NCBI GenBank assembly: GCA_964480915.1
Contig: CAYZRS010000030.1
Location: 1-63,842 of the forward strand
Source of the DNA: CAWGCE01 sp964480915
Lineage (GTDB): Bacteria > Planctomycetota > Planctomycetia > Pirellulales > Pirellulaceae
DNA: 63,842 nt
Direction: 5' to 3'
Shown here: piece by piece, positions 10,008 through 19,344 of the stretch
How the letters are laid out: each line of letters opens with the position of its first letter
How positions within the stretch are numbered: the stretch's first letter is position 1
Position numbers and translations under genes: made by a program
Notes under the pieces: generated by a model
Seen by the model: the letters and a program-made list of their open reading frames with translations, nothing else
What the model was told of the DNA's origin: nothing
Database searches by the model: none

Positions 10008-11258
10008 CTACTCGGTCAAAATCGTAGGCAAGTTGTTTGCGATCTCTTCGAAAATTGCAATCAGTCCGGAACCATTATCCGCGTGATAGTGACGGCCATG
10101 ACCTCTGTCGGCGACCGTCTGCATGGAACTTTGGTCGGCCCCTTTCGTGAATGTCACCGTGTGGATCGTCACGTTGTTAGAGACGACCAGTGAACTGGCA
10201 ACCGATTGTGGCGTCGGGTTCACGTTGTTGTACCCATCCGTCAAAACGATAATCGTCTTCGCAGCAAAGGGACGAGCGTCTGAACCGGAAATGATCGGCG
10301 GCAATCCGGTTTGCAGTCCTTTCCCGATGGCAGTGCTTCCATTGGGATTAATGTTCGAGACTTTATTCCGTATGTTGAAGTACGTGTCCTCGAGGTCGGT
10401 TTCCTTGGACGCCGAGGAGGCAAACGTCGTGAGCGAGACAAGCTCTTCTTGGTCTGTTGTTTCCAAGACATTGAGGAAGGCATCGACCGCATCATCCAAC
10501 AGGTCCCAACGACTGTGCCGAGGAGCTCCGCCAGCGTAACGGCGATCGTAGGCGTATTGATAAACTTCTGTGAAGAATGAATTGTTCCGACGCTGCCACA
10601 GTTCATCGACGACATCCCAAGACATGCTGTGCGGATAGTTCTTGGCATTATTTCGATCGCGGCGTGAAATTTGACCGTTGTTGTACAACCAGTCCATCAC
10701 GTCGTCCAATTCGTCTTCATCTTTGTAGATGTCCATCGAGCCTGAACGATCCAAGACCAGCGCGATATCACGATCGACTTGCGTTGCAATGGAACGCCGA
10801 TCGAGCGAGAAATTGAGCATCGAGGGCGCGACCGGCAGCAGGAACGGCAAGTCCATTTTGCCTTCGACAGCGACAGACGTGGCTTGTACCGTGTTGGCAT
10901 CCACCGCCGCTTTGCTCACTTGCGAAAATGTATACATGCCGAAGCCGTTGTTCAGACGGTCAGTGGTACCAAAGTAGACATCCGCCTCGCTACGTCGAAC
11001 ATTCATTCGCTTGTTGGCGACGTAGTTTCGTCGCGAGGCGATCCGAGCATAGCGTTGCGCGTCGTCGGTGGTCTGATGGATGCTCATGGCACGGCCCGCG
11101 GCGTGAGCCGCGGCGTCGGTGCCGGCTTTGATTTCGGTCGAAGCGAGCTGCAAGTAGGCCAGATTGATCGCGAACCCGCAGATGACGACGATTACTGGAA
11201 AGATGATCGCAAAGAGTGGGAGGATTGCACCTCGCCGTAGTTTACTGCGTGGGGCCAT
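10008..11258 (-). CDS. TadG-like protein with von Willebrand A domain
   Basis: A 416-residue membrane-anchored protein of the Tad (Flp) pilus family. The basic start RSKLRRGAILPLFAIIFPV runs into one transmembrane helix (about 10-32), the TadE/TadG-type anchor. The rest is extracytoplasmic. A VWA domain from about 165 has a complete metal-binding MIDAS: DRSGS, the Thr of SLTTFASS, and LTDG. Such domains bind proteins or surfaces through a divalent cation. GGAG precedes the ATG by six bases. It is the last gene of a three-gene operon with two TadE-like genes; the spacer before it is filled by the tandem repeat array. The Tad ATPase, secretin and prepilin peptidase are not in this window. Confidence 0.88.
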   Translation of the reverse strand: MAPRSKLRRGAILPLFAIIFPVIVVICGFAINLAYLQLASTEIKAGTDAAAHAAGRAMSIHQTTDDAQRYARIASRRNYVANKRMNVRRSEADVYFGTTDRLNNGFGMYTFSQVSKAAVDANTVQATSVAVEGKMDLPFLLPVAPSMLNFSLDRRSIATQVDRDIALVLDRSGSMDIYKDEDELDDVMDWLYNNGQISRRDRNNAKNYPHSMSWDVVDELWQRRNNSFFTEVYQYAYDRRYAGGAPRHSRWDLLDDAVDAFLNVLETTDQEELVSLTTFASSASKETDLEDTYFNIRNKVSNINPNGSTAIGKGLQTGLPPIISGSDARPFAAKTIIVLTDGYNNVNPTPQSVASSLVVSNNVTIHTVTFTKGADQSSMQTVADRGHGRHYHADNGSGLIAIFEEIANNLPTILTE

Positions 11259-11302
11259 TTCGATCTCCGTAAGAAAAGCGGGTCTAACTGTCTAAATGAA
11301 AT

Positions 11303-11515
11303 AACTGCGGCGTCTCGCGCTGAAACAACTACGGCGTTTCGCGCTGAAACAACTGTGGCGTTTCGCGCTGAAACAACTNNNNNNNNNNNNNNNNNNNNNN
11401 NNNNNNNNNNNNNNNNNNNNNNNNNNNNNNNNNNNNNNNNNNNNNNNNNNNNNNNNNNNNNNNNNNNNNNNNNNNNNNGGCGTTTCGCGCTGAAACAACT
11501 GTGGCGTTTCGCGCC
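11303..11515. repeat. 24-bp tandem repeat array in the Tad operon
   Basis: At least five copies or part copies of a 24-bp unit are visible (from 11303, 11327, 11351, then after the gap up to 11515). Copies differ by only one or two bases. Each contains gtttcgcgctgaaac, whose ends (gtttc/gaaac) can form a small hairpin. A 100-N assembly gap splits the array, so its true length is unknown. Copies abut with no spacers, so it is not a CRISPR. Read in the operon direction, all three frames of the unit are open. Confidence 0.9.
11379..11478. other. Assembly gap (100 N) inside the repeat array
   Basis: Exactly 100 N's, the usual placeholder for a gap of unknown size, flanked on both sides by the same 24-bp repeat. 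It probably marks a collapsed or unresolved tandem array. Confidence 0.95.
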
Positions 11516-11524
11516 AAAGGGCGA

Positions 11525-12013
11525 CTAAATATCGTCTGCGTCAAAGAACCCTTCGTAACGTTCTTTCCGCATGCTCAGTTCCGAAACGATTTTCTCGTTG
11601 CCCCACTTCTTCGTTAGTCCGAAGAATACAAATGCTTTGTCCAGAATCAGTGCATTGTCGGCGACAGGAATCTCAATTGTCACGTCGACGGTATTCGAAT
11701 CGCCAGACAGCGCTTCCCCGTCATTGATATCAATGTCGGCGTTCTGTGTTCCTAAACGAGCCAAGACCGTATTCGCGACCGCCTGAGCCTGAGCCTGCGA
11801 GGCACCTTCCATCATGGCAAATCGAGCTGTCTCGTAGGCCGCGTTATGAGCCAAGTTGCGCATCATGCTGAGACGCGCCATGTCAAAGCAAAGGAACGTC
11901 AGGACCATCAGCATGGGAAATGCCAAAGCAAATTCCACGGCCGTGGTACCACGTCGTTGCCGGCTTCGTCGGTTCTGTTTCTTGGGCTGTTTCATTGTCG
12001 TTTTCTTATTCAT
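11525..12013 (-). CDS. TadE-like pseudopilin (second gene)
   Basis: A short protein with the TadE signature: a basic N-terminus, RRGTTAVEFALAFPMLMVL with the conserved Glu five residues into the hydrophobic segment, then one transmembrane helix and a small extracytoplasmic domain of about 110 residues. TadE proteins are minor pseudopilins of Tad secretion systems. I start at the ATG at 12013, which overlaps the upstream stop by eight bases and suggests translational coupling. An ATG at 11995 is equally possible; neither has a good ribosome-binding site. The open frame continues to 12109 inside the upstream gene, which is unlikely to be used. The repeat array begins ten bases after the stop. 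Confidence 0.85.
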   Translation of the reverse strand: MNKKTTMKQPKKQNRRSRQRRGTTAVEFALAFPMLMVLTFLCFDMARLSMMRNLAHNAAYETARFAMMEGASQAQAQAVANTVLARLGTQNADIDINDGEALSGDSNTVDVTIEIPVADNALILDKAFVFFGLTKKWGNEKIVSELSMRKERYEGFFDADDI

Positions 12014-12434
12014 CAAATTCACGATACATCGACAACCGACCACGCATCTTCTTATTGGACATGAACTTTCCAATGAAGAATCCGTTCTTGCTGACCGGAG
12101 CCCGCACAACGACGGTGATCGGGTCGAGCGCCTTCAATGACGAGAAATCGGAAGGCGAGATCGTGATGATGCCACTTTTGACACCTCGAGATTCGAGAAT
12201 ACTCTCAGCCTGCGATTTCGCATCCTGGAAGGTCGCCTTGCGTTTCACACCGACACGAGCCGCTTCATAGGCCGCGACCGTCACCGATTCCTTGAGATAT
12301 ATCGACGAGCACACCTCTAAGGTTGCAAACGTGAGCGTCACGATAATGCCGCCACAGACGGCGGCTTCTACCACAGCCGCACCGCGTCTCTTGTCAGACT
12401 TGCGACGACGTTTCTTTTGCGTTCCCAACATCAT
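12006..12434 (-). CDS. TadE-like pseudopilin (first gene)
   Basis: This 142-residue protein starts with a very basic stretch (KKRRRKSDKRRG), followed by AAVVEAAVCGGIIVTLTF, the TadE-type helix with its conserved Glu. The remainder (about 100 residues, ESVTVAAYEAARVGV onward) is a small extracytoplasmic domain similar in size to the next gene's product, so the two are likely paralogues. It heads the TadE-TadE-TadG operon. The promoter should lie in the 186-bp gap before the OPT transporter gene. Confidence 0.87.
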   Translation of the reverse strand: MMLGTQKKRRRKSDKRRGAAVVEAAVCGGIIVTLTFATLEVCSSIYLKESVTVAAYEAARVGVKRKATFQDAKSQAESILESRGVKSGIITISPSDFSSLKALDPITVVVRAPVSKNGFFIGKFMSNKKMRGRLSMYREFDE

Positions 12435-12620
12435 TCACTCAGGTTCGAGACACCAAATACCAAGGGCACATCGAAACTGTAGTTCGAAAATCGTTCGGAA
12501 GAGCGGGCTTTTACCCAATTGAAACGGAGTTTTTTTCGCCGTGTTGAAGGAACTCAACACATGCCATCAACGATACCAAATCGGCATCAAATTGCTCTCT
12601 TTTTGCAACCGCAGCACGGA

Positions 12621-14681
12621 TCAGTCAGAACGACGAAGGCTCCACCAAACCATGCAACCGGCAATTGCGGCAATGGCCAATACGGCCAGCCCTTCGTGCG
12701 ACACCGGTGACAGGCCGTCAAGCCATCCGGAAAGACCCCGGATACTCTTGCCGCCTCGCGCCGCGACCCAGAGTGCAATAAGAACGCCCGTCAGTCCACC
12801 TCCGCCCACCAAACCAGAACCGAATAGGATACCCTGCTCCCGGCGATGCTCGCTGACCTCTTCGCTGACGCCCGCCGTCACCCACCAACGTACAACTCCA
12901 CCCAAGAAGATGGCAGCCATCGTGTCGAGCGGCAGGTAGACGCCAACCGCAAAGGCCAGCACGGGCAGTCCCAGCATCGCTGCGACCATCGCGATCCCCA
13001 CACCAATCAGGATCAGATTCCAAGGCAAATTCTGATCAAGCACGCCCTCGATCACCAACCGCATCAAGGTCCCTTGCGGGGAAGGCAGTTCTTCACTGCC
13101 AAGCACATACGTCTTGTCGAGCAGCATCAACACGGCGCAGACGACGCCCGCCGAGGTAATGACGCCCAATAATTCTCCTAGTTGTTGTCGCCTGGGCGTG
13201 GCACCCAAGATGAAACCGGTTTTCAGGTCTTGCGAGGTATCGCCGGCGATCGACGCAGCAATACAAACGACGGTACCGACCATCAAAGCGGTCGCCTTGC
13301 CGAAAGTATCGGTCCAACCAAACATGAAGAATACGAAACTGGTGCCCAGCAAGCTTGCGATCGTCATCCCAGAAATTGGATTGCTCGTTTGACCCACAAG
13401 ACCCACGATGCGAGCACTCACGGTCACGAAGAAAAACGCGAAAATGGCGGCCAAGACGGCGGCGACTGCCCGCACCGCGATCGAGTCGATGAAGCCTAAA
13501 ATCCCAGGCACGAAGATCAATGTCGCCAAGACGGCGGCGACAACCAGCCCGATCGTACCGATCCCCAGATCACGGTCGGTCCGGGGCACTGCCGCTGCTG
13601 CTTCAGAGCCAGCGCGAAGTTGAGCCAAGCTCAACTTGAACGATTCGACCATCGTCGGAATCGACTTAATCAATGTGATAATACCGCCGGTCGCAACGGC
13701 ACCAGCGCCAATGTAGCGAATGTACTTGTCCCATAACTGGCCTGCCGACATTGCCGGAATGAGCAAATCAGTTTCGGGGTAGAAAGGAGCGTCCAATCCG
13801 CCGACCGACCAGTTGAGCAGCGGAATCGTGAAACCGAGTCCCCAATAGTGAATCAGCGGAATCAAAACGATGAACGAGAGTGCAGCACCCGCCACCATGA
13901 CAGCCGCTACACGCAGGCCCAAAATAAATCCAACGCCAATCAAAGCCGGAGAGACACTCATTGCAACAGTCGCTTTTGCCGGGAACGGCAAGGCGGCATG
14001 GAACGCACTGGGAACGGCCTTAAAACCGCTGGTCAACAGTTTGAAGATCATCCCCGCGCCGATACCCGCGAAGACGCCGGCCGCATGCTCGCCTCCCGAC
14101 TCGGCCGCCACTTGCACTTCGGCGCAAGCCATCCCTTCCGGGTATGGCAAATTGCCATGCTCACGCTGGATCAAGAACTTGCGAAGTGGAATCATTGCTA
14201 AGACGCCCAACAATCCGCCACTCATGGCAAGCAATGTCAATTGACGCCACTGAGGATCCATGTCCCACATGAATAATGCCGGCAATGTGAAGATTGCACC
14301 ACTGGCTACCGACGAACTGGCCGAACCGATCGTCTGCGACATGTTCGTTTCCAAGATCGTGTATTTGCCACCGAAAGCGGCGATGGTGCGGAACACGACG
14401 ACCGTCAAGACGGCGACCGGAATCGAAGTACTGATCGTGAGGCCAGCTTTCAGTCCAAGGTAGGTATTCGCCGCTCCGAAGATCATGCCCAAGAAGATGC
14501 CAGAGAGCGCCGCCTTCCAAGTGAGTTCAGGAAGCGACTGACCATACGTCAACGGTTCAAACGGCTCGTTGGGATCAGCGATGTAGGCAGTCCGGGGAAG
14601 CTTTTTCATGGCGGAAGCAACTTGGGCAAGAGGAACTTGGTCGTCGTGATGTTGCAGCATACTCGCAGTCGGTAGTTCCAT
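12621..14681 (-). CDS. OPT family oligopeptide/metal-chelate transporter
   Basis: A 686-residue inner-membrane protein with about 14-16 hydrophobic segments throughout. The N-terminal part shows the OPT signature (SGIFLGMIFGAANTYLGLKAGLT), and NLPYPEGMACAEV matches the conserved NPYPE-like motif of the family. OPT proteins import oligopeptides or metal-siderophore complexes using the proton gradient; bacterial members are rarely characterised, so the substrate is open. The length is normal for the bacterial branch. It is transcribed away from the membrane protein gene at 14741, and the 59-bp gap must hold two divergent starts. Confidence 0.92.
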   Translation of the reverse strand: MELPTASMLQHHDDQVPLAQVASAMKKLPRTAYIADPNEPFEPLTYGQSLPELTWKAALSGIFLGMIFGAANTYLGLKAGLTISTSIPVAVLTVVVFRTIAAFGGKYTILETNMSQTIGSASSSVASGAIFTLPALFMWDMDPQWRQLTLLAMSGGLLGVLAMIPLRKFLIQREHGNLPYPEGMACAEVQVAAESGGEHAAGVFAGIGAGMIFKLLTSGFKAVPSAFHAALPFPAKATVAMSVSPALIGVGFILGLRVAAVMVAGAALSFIVLIPLIHYWGLGFTIPLLNWSVGGLDAPFYPETDLLIPAMSAGQLWDKYIRYIGAGAVATGGIITLIKSIPTMVESFKLSLAQLRAGSEAAAAVPRTDRDLGIGTIGLVVAAVLATLIFVPGILGFIDSIAVRAVAAVLAAIFAFFFVTVSARIVGLVGQTSNPISGMTIASLLGTSFVFFMFGWTDTFGKATALMVGTVVCIAASIAGDTSQDLKTGFILGATPRRQQLGELLGVITSAGVVCAVLMLLDKTYVLGSEELPSPQGTLMRLVIEGVLDQNLPWNLILIGVGIAMVAAMLGLPVLAFAVGVYLPLDTMAAIFLGGVVRWWVTAGVSEEVSEHRREQGILFGSGLVGGGGLTGVLIALWVAARGGKSIRGLSGWLDGLSPVSHEGLAVLAIAAIAGCMVWWSLRRSD

Positions 14682-14740
14682 TCCATATCATGGAGCATCG
14701 GAATTTCTAAGTTCTCAGGCGGCGGTAGGGGGTCCAATCG

Positions 14741-15289
14741 ATGCGATTCATTTTAGGAGTCATCTTGGCTGCTGTAGCAGCTTTCTTTTACGGCTACTTC
14801 TTCTGGTCGCAGATCGGGTACCCAAAGACCGTCATCAAGAGTTTGCCGAGCCAAGAATCGCTCGTACCTGCCATGCAAGCCGCCATCCCTGAAACGGGTG
14901 TCTACATGGTTCCTTCCTACGAGGACAAGGAACAGTCCATGACCGCGACGCAACCGGGCCCTATCGCAATGATCATGTATCAAGCAGAAGATGGAGCCGC
15001 CATGAAAGAGGTGATGACCAAAGGGTTCCTCCACATGCTCGGCAGTGCGTTCCTGTTGGCGATTGTGGTTGCAACGGCCGGGCGCCGTTCGTTTTTTGGC
15101 AGGCTCATGCTCGTCTTTTGGGTTGGCCTCTTCCTGTCGATTTGGACGCAGATGGGAAATAACATCTGGTGGTTCTTCCCGATCAAATGGTCCTGTTTGC
15201 AAATGACCTATCACCTGACTTCGATCACCATCATGGGTGTCGTACTCGCCTTCTTCGTACGTCCTCCCGCTGACCCGACGATGGACTGA
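14741..15289 (+). CDS. Conserved hypothetical membrane protein, 4 TM
   Basis: I do not recognise this 182-residue protein. A transmembrane helix covers residues 4-23, a soluble extracytoplasmic stretch of about 75 residues follows (QESLVPAMQAAIPETGVYM, with several acidic residues), and three more hydrophobic helices fill 95-175. A strong AGGGGG ribosome-binding site lies a few bases before the ATG. The next gene, an acyl-CoA ligase, begins within 45 bases of its stop, so they are probably co-transcribed. A role in the envelope is likely but no reaction can be assigned. Confidence 0.8.
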   Translation: MRFILGVILAAVAAFFYGYFFWSQIGYPKTVIKSLPSQESLVPAMQAAIPETGVYMVPSYEDKEQSMTATQPGPIAMIMYQAEDGAAMKEVMTKGFLHMLGSAFLLAIVVATAGRRSFFGRLMLVFWVGLFLSIWTQMGNNIWWFFPIKWSCLQMTYHLTSITIMGVVLAFFVRPPADPTMD

Positions 15290-15331
15290 TTGTTTTTTGA
15301 GCGACTGGTCCTAGGCAGCAGGAACCGATTC

Positions 15332-16585
15332 ATGGCAGACCAATTGCGCAAAGCACGAGATCGATGCCGCTCGATGAGTCGCAACGAACTCGAGCAGCAC
15401 CAAGTCGCCCGCATCAATGCACTGGTCAACCAGCTGTCGTCAAACCGGTTCTATGCGGACAAGCTGGCTCACATCGCAGCGCCGATCAGCTCGATTAGCG
15501 AACTGGCTGACTGGCCGCTGACGACCAAACAGGAGTTATTGGAAGCGACCGATCGAGATGCAACTGCCAACCTGACATTTCCACCATCGGACTATACCCG
15601 TATCCATCGCACGTCCGGCACGAAAAGCCATCCACTGTTGGTCAGCGATTCGAACACTGACTGGAATTGGTGGATGGAGGTCTGGCAATACGTGCTCGAC
15701 GCTGCAAACATTGATTGTGACGACCGCGCCTTCATGGCGTTTTCTTTCGGACCATTCATTGGTTTCTGGAGCGCTTACGACGCACTGATCCATCGCGGCG
15801 CCACGGTTATCCCCAGCGGCGGCCTTTCGACGCTCGCTCGGCTCGATCTCATCAACGATGTTGCAGCGACGGTCGTTTGCTGCACACCGACCTACGCTCT
15901 ACGAATGGCCGAAGCGGCCACGGCCGACGGTCGTGACTTGTCACGCAACTCGGTACGGACGCTGATCGTCGCGGGCGAACCGGGCGGCTCGCTGCCTGCC
16001 GTACGATCGAAGATTGAAAGAGCATGGGGCGCGTCGGTACTGGATCACAGTGGCGCTACCGAAGTCGGACCGTGGGGCGTGGGAACGGCTGATGGTGGAG
16101 GCCTACATGTCATTGAGTCCGAATTCGTCGCCGAATATCTACCACACGAAAATGAAATGGGCGCCGTGGAACTCGTCCTTACCAACTTGGGCCGTGTCGG
16201 TTGGCCCGTCATACGTTACCGTACTGGTGACCTCGTGATTCCTCAGATCCCAGAGAGCGGTTTTGTCACCCTCGACGGCGGGGTCGTCGCGCGAACGGAC
16301 GAAATGATCGTCGTGCGCGGCGTGAACGTTTTCCCGTCAGCGATCGAAGACGTACTGCGAGAATTCTCGGAAGTCGAAGAATTCCGGATCGTCGTGTTTC
16401 GCGAACGTGAAATGGATGCGTTACGTATCGAGCTGGATGGACAGAGCGCGAATCCAGAGAAAGTTGCCGAATCGATTCAGCGTAGATTAGGATTACGGGT
16501 AGACGTCGTCGGCTTGCCAAAGGACTCGTTGCCGCGATTCGAAGCGAAATCCAAACGGTTTGTCGACGAGCGAAGTCAGGCCTAG
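15332..16585 (+). CDS. AMP-forming acyl-CoA ligase, phenylacetate-CoA ligase-like
   Basis: A 417-residue member of the adenylate-forming superfamily closest to PaaK-type ligases. It should activate an aromatic or other carboxylic acid as an acyl-AMP and then transfer it to CoA. Seen: the A3-like RTSGT (IHRTSGTKSHPL), VAGEPGGSLPAVRSKIE, DHSGATEVGPWG, and the C-terminal YRTGDLV and VRGVNVFPSAIED motifs that position the second half-reaction. I chose the ATG at 15332, behind AGGA eight bases upstream; a TTG at 15290, directly after the preceding stop, would add 14 residues. No other aromatic-catabolism gene is nearby, so the acid is unknown. Confidence 0.88.
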   Translation: MADQLRKARDRCRSMSRNELEQHQVARINALVNQLSSNRFYADKLAHIAAPISSISELADWPLTTKQELLEATDRDATANLTFPPSDYTRIHRTSGTKSHPLLVSDSNTDWNWWMEVWQYVLDAANIDCDDRAFMAFSFGPFIGFWSAYDALIHRGATVIPSGGLSTLARLDLINDVAATVVCCTPTYALRMAEAATADGRDLSRNSVRTLIVAGEPGGSLPAVRSKIERAWGASVLDHSGATEVGPWGVGTADGGGLHVIESEFVAEYLPHENEMGAVELVLTNLGRVGWPVIRYRTGDLVIPQIPESGFVTLDGGVVARTDEMIVVRGVNVFPSAIEDVLREFSEVEEFRIVVFREREMDALRIELDGQSANPEKVAESIQRRLGLRVDVVGLPKDSLPRFEAKSKRFVDERSQA

Positions 16586-16631
16586 GCGCTCACTTGGCGA
16601 CCCCAACTCAATTATCAACCGGAGGTCGGCC

Positions 16632-19331
16632 ATGTCCATTGTCAATGATCCATCCAGCGGTGGTGACCCTCGCAATCCCGATTCGATTGCAGAGAACCAA
16701 AACGACGAGTGCTTCTTGTTTTGTACGTTAGCGATCACGTTGGATATCTTGTCGGCCGCTCAGGTAGAAGAGATTGTTGAGGCCTGGTCCAACGATTCGG
16801 GGCTGACGATTGCCAAGTTCGCGGTAACTCGTGGATTCATCACCGAACAGCAATGTGAAATCTTAAACGCTGCCGTCGGTCAATTGGTCCCCAACGACGA
16901 AGAGGGCCCCCAATCCAGCATTGTCGAGGACATGGCCGCAGACGAAGACGTCCAAGCATTGCTTCAAGAGTTCAAAGGCAAAGACATCAACATGGCCGAT
17001 TTCTTCGGCCTCGCCAATTCTGGCGAATCGGTGGTGAGCAATTTCGGACTGCAGCAGACCGATCGTTTTGACGTATTACACTCGCATGCCAAAGGCGGGC
17101 TGGGTGAAATCTTCCTTGCGAAAGACAAGGAACTCAATCGCGAAGTTGCCATCAAGAAGATTCAGAACTGGCACTCGGACAACTCTGAGAGTTGCGAACG
17201 TTTTATTCTCGAAGCAGAAATTACAGGGCGACTAGAACATCCTGGTATCGTCCCCGTGTACGGCATGGGAATGGACGATGAAAAAAGGCCCTTTTACGCG
17301 ATGCGGCTCATTCAAGGCAACAGTCTAAAGGAGGAGCTACAGGAATTTCATTCGCAAGAAAAACTAAATGACAAGTCGCTGCACTCTGTCCGTTTTCGAA
17401 AGTTGCTTTCAAATTTCGTCGATGTCTGTCAGGCCGTGTCTTACGCACACAGCCGAGGCGTTCTTCATCGTGACCTAAAGCCAAGCAACATCATTTTGGG
17501 GAAGTATGGTGAGGCACTCGTCGTTGACTGGGGACTCGCCAAGGTGCTTGGCAGCAACGAAACATCCGGCTCGGACGAAGAAGCGTTTGTTCCCAGCAGT
17601 GGGAGTTCTATCGAGATTACTGTGCAAGGTCGGATCATTGGGACCCCTGCCTACATGAGCCCAGAACAAGCGATGGGAAGCTCGGAGACGCTCGACGAAC
17701 GAACCGATGTCTACAGCCTGGGCGCCACGCTGTACACAATTCTTACTGGGCACCCGCCCTTCGCGAGCTCTCGAGAGATCCTCAAACTGGTGCAAACGGG
17801 CAATTTCGATTCACCGTTGGTCACAAATCCAAAACTTTCCAAACCGCTCGTGGCGATTTGTGAAAAAGCGATGTCGACGAGCATGAACGAGCGATACCGA
17901 ACACCACGCGATCTAGCCGCCGATATCGATTTATGGCTGGCTGATGAACCTGTTTCGGCCCATGCTGAACAGCGAACAGAAAAACTAGGGAGAATTTACC
18001 GTCGAAACCGAAGCGTGTTTGCCGTGTCGACCGTCTTTTTGTGCTTGCTTGCTTTTTCAGCCCTCGGCGCGGCCTACGTCCTGGCAGCCAAAAACCACCA
18101 ATTACAATTATCGCAACAATCGATTTTGGACCAGCGTGATACAGCCATCAAGAATCTGGAATCGGTGCGTTCCCTGGGCAGTGTCGTCTTATGGATTCAA
18201 GAGCAAGTACTTGCCACATTACCGGAAAAGAAGGCGCACCGACACGTGCTTGCCAAAAGAACAAACAATGTGATGGCCTCTTTCTACGCTCAGAATCCTT
18301 CAAATCGAGATGCCGCTGTGTCCTATGTGCGATCTCTGGGGGCGTTGGCTAGCTTAGAGATGCAGCTTAAAGCGAATGGCCCCAGTAGCGAACATTTCGA
18401 AACCGCACTCACGATTGTAGAAGCCTTGCGCGAATCGCAACCCGTGACTACCAAGCTTGAAGAACGAGAGTGCCATCTTTACACGCGCTACGCGATTCTG
18501 AAAAAACAACAAGGGCTGTTGGAAGAAGGAATACCGCTTCTAGCCAAAGCGAAGAGGCTTGCCGAAAGACTCGTAGAGAATTCGCCAGAGTCCATTGAAT
18601 ACCGACGAAGGCTCTCTATGGTTGACACGATGCGTGCGAGTTTCGCATACGCAATGGGTGATAACAACGTCGCAACCGAAACTGCAAGTTCCGCTGTCCG
18701 GGAATTAGAATGGATTCGTAGTTCACCCGAATCGAAACTGGTTGATCTCACCTCACTCCTAAATTGTTACGACATCCTCCGTGCTGTCGCAATAAACGAA
18801 GGAGAAATCGACGTGGCGTTGGGCTTCGCCGAACAAGCGTGTCAAGAAGCAATTACTGAAAACAATAAGAACGGGACGCAGAGCACACGATATCAATGCC
18901 ACCGCACTCGCATCAAGCGTCTCGAAGTCCTTGTTCAGAAAGACTCTCGTGCGCCCCTAATCGCGACCGAGTTGGCCGAACTGGAAAGAGACACGCGGCA
19001 ACTCATTGACGACTTCCCAGAATACACCCTCTACAAGAAGAACTTGGCAAGATGTTTGATCTATAGCGCCAGGTATGGCGATCCGACGGTGGCTCGCAAA
19101 AAACTAGACGAAGCGATTTCCTATCTAACGACCGAAACAATGGCCGAGTTTCGTGAACTATGGATTGAAGCTCACATGGAGCGTGCAAAAACTCATAAGG
19201 ATCAAAAGAAGGCGGCCGAGGATCTCGATGCCGCCTTCAATGCGCTCACTAAGCTCATGCAAGATCTTCCCAACGACCCAGAGCTCATCAAGAAGCTCGA
19301 GACACTGAAAGAACTAGGTGTAGCAAAATAA
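16632..19331 (+). CDS. Membrane Ser/Thr protein kinase with C-terminal repeat region
   Basis: A Hanks-type kinase of 899 residues. A planctomycete-type N-terminal helical region (to about 135) precedes the kinase domain (about 140-440). The glycine loop is AKGGLGEIF, the catalytic loop HRDLKPSN (about 279) and the metal loop DWGLAK (about 298), a DFG-to-DWG change usual in planctomycete kinases. GTPAYMSPEQ is the activation segment end. One transmembrane helix (about 457-482) separates it from a 410-residue C-terminal domain of helical, TPR-like repeats, presumably extracytoplasmic and sensing. GGAGG at 16621-16625 fixes the ATG at 16632. It converges on a LEPR-XLL miniprotein and a sigma factor gene. 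Kinase/ECF-sigma neighbours in planctomycetes are thought to form signalling pairs; here that is inferred from proximity. Confidence 0.93.
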   Translation: MSIVNDPSSGGDPRNPDSIAENQNDECFLFCTLAITLDILSAAQVEEIVEAWSNDSGLTIAKFAVTRGFITEQQCEILNAAVGQLVPNDEEGPQSSIVEDMAADEDVQALLQEFKGKDINMADFFGLANSGESVVSNFGLQQTDRFDVLHSHAKGGLGEIFLAKDKELNREVAIKKIQNWHSDNSESCERFILEAEITGRLEHPGIVPVYGMGMDDEKRPFYAMRLIQGNSLKEELQEFHSQEKLNDKSLHSVRFRKLLSNFVDVCQAVSYAHSRGVLHRDLKPSNIILGKYGEALVVDWGLAKVLGSNETSGSDEEAFVPSSGSSIEITVQGRIIGTPAYMSPEQAMGSSETLDERTDVYSLGATLYTILTGHPPFASSREILKLVQTGNFDSPLVTNPKLSKPLVAICEKAMSTSMNERYRTPRDLAADIDLWLADEPVSAHAEQRTEKLGRIYRRNRSVFAVSTVFLCLLAFSALGAAYVLAAKNHQLQLSQQSILDQRDTAIKNLESVRSLGSVVLWIQEQVLATLPEKKAHRHVLAKRTNNVMASFYAQNPSNRDAAVSYVRSLGALASLEMQLKANGPSSEHFETALTIVEALRESQPVTTKLEERECHLYTRYAILKKQQGLLEEGIPLLAKAKRLAERLVENSPESIEYRRRLSMVDTMRASFAYAMGDNNVATETASSAVRELEWIRSSPESKLVDLTSLLNCYDILRAVAINEGEIDVALGFAEQACQEAITENNKNGTQSTRYQCHRTRIKRLEVLVQKDSRAPLIATELAELERDTRQLIDDFPEYTLYKKNLARCLIYSARYGDPTVARKKLDEAISYLTTETMAEFRELWIEAHMERAKTHKDQKKAAEDLDAAFNALTKLMQDLPNDPELIKKLETLKELGVAK

Positions 19332-19344
19332 CCCGTTATCCGCC

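Noticed and set aside
11303..11515. CRISPR-like array between the TadE and TadG genes
   Set aside because: The 24-bp units are directly adjoining with no variable spacers, and no cas gene is present.
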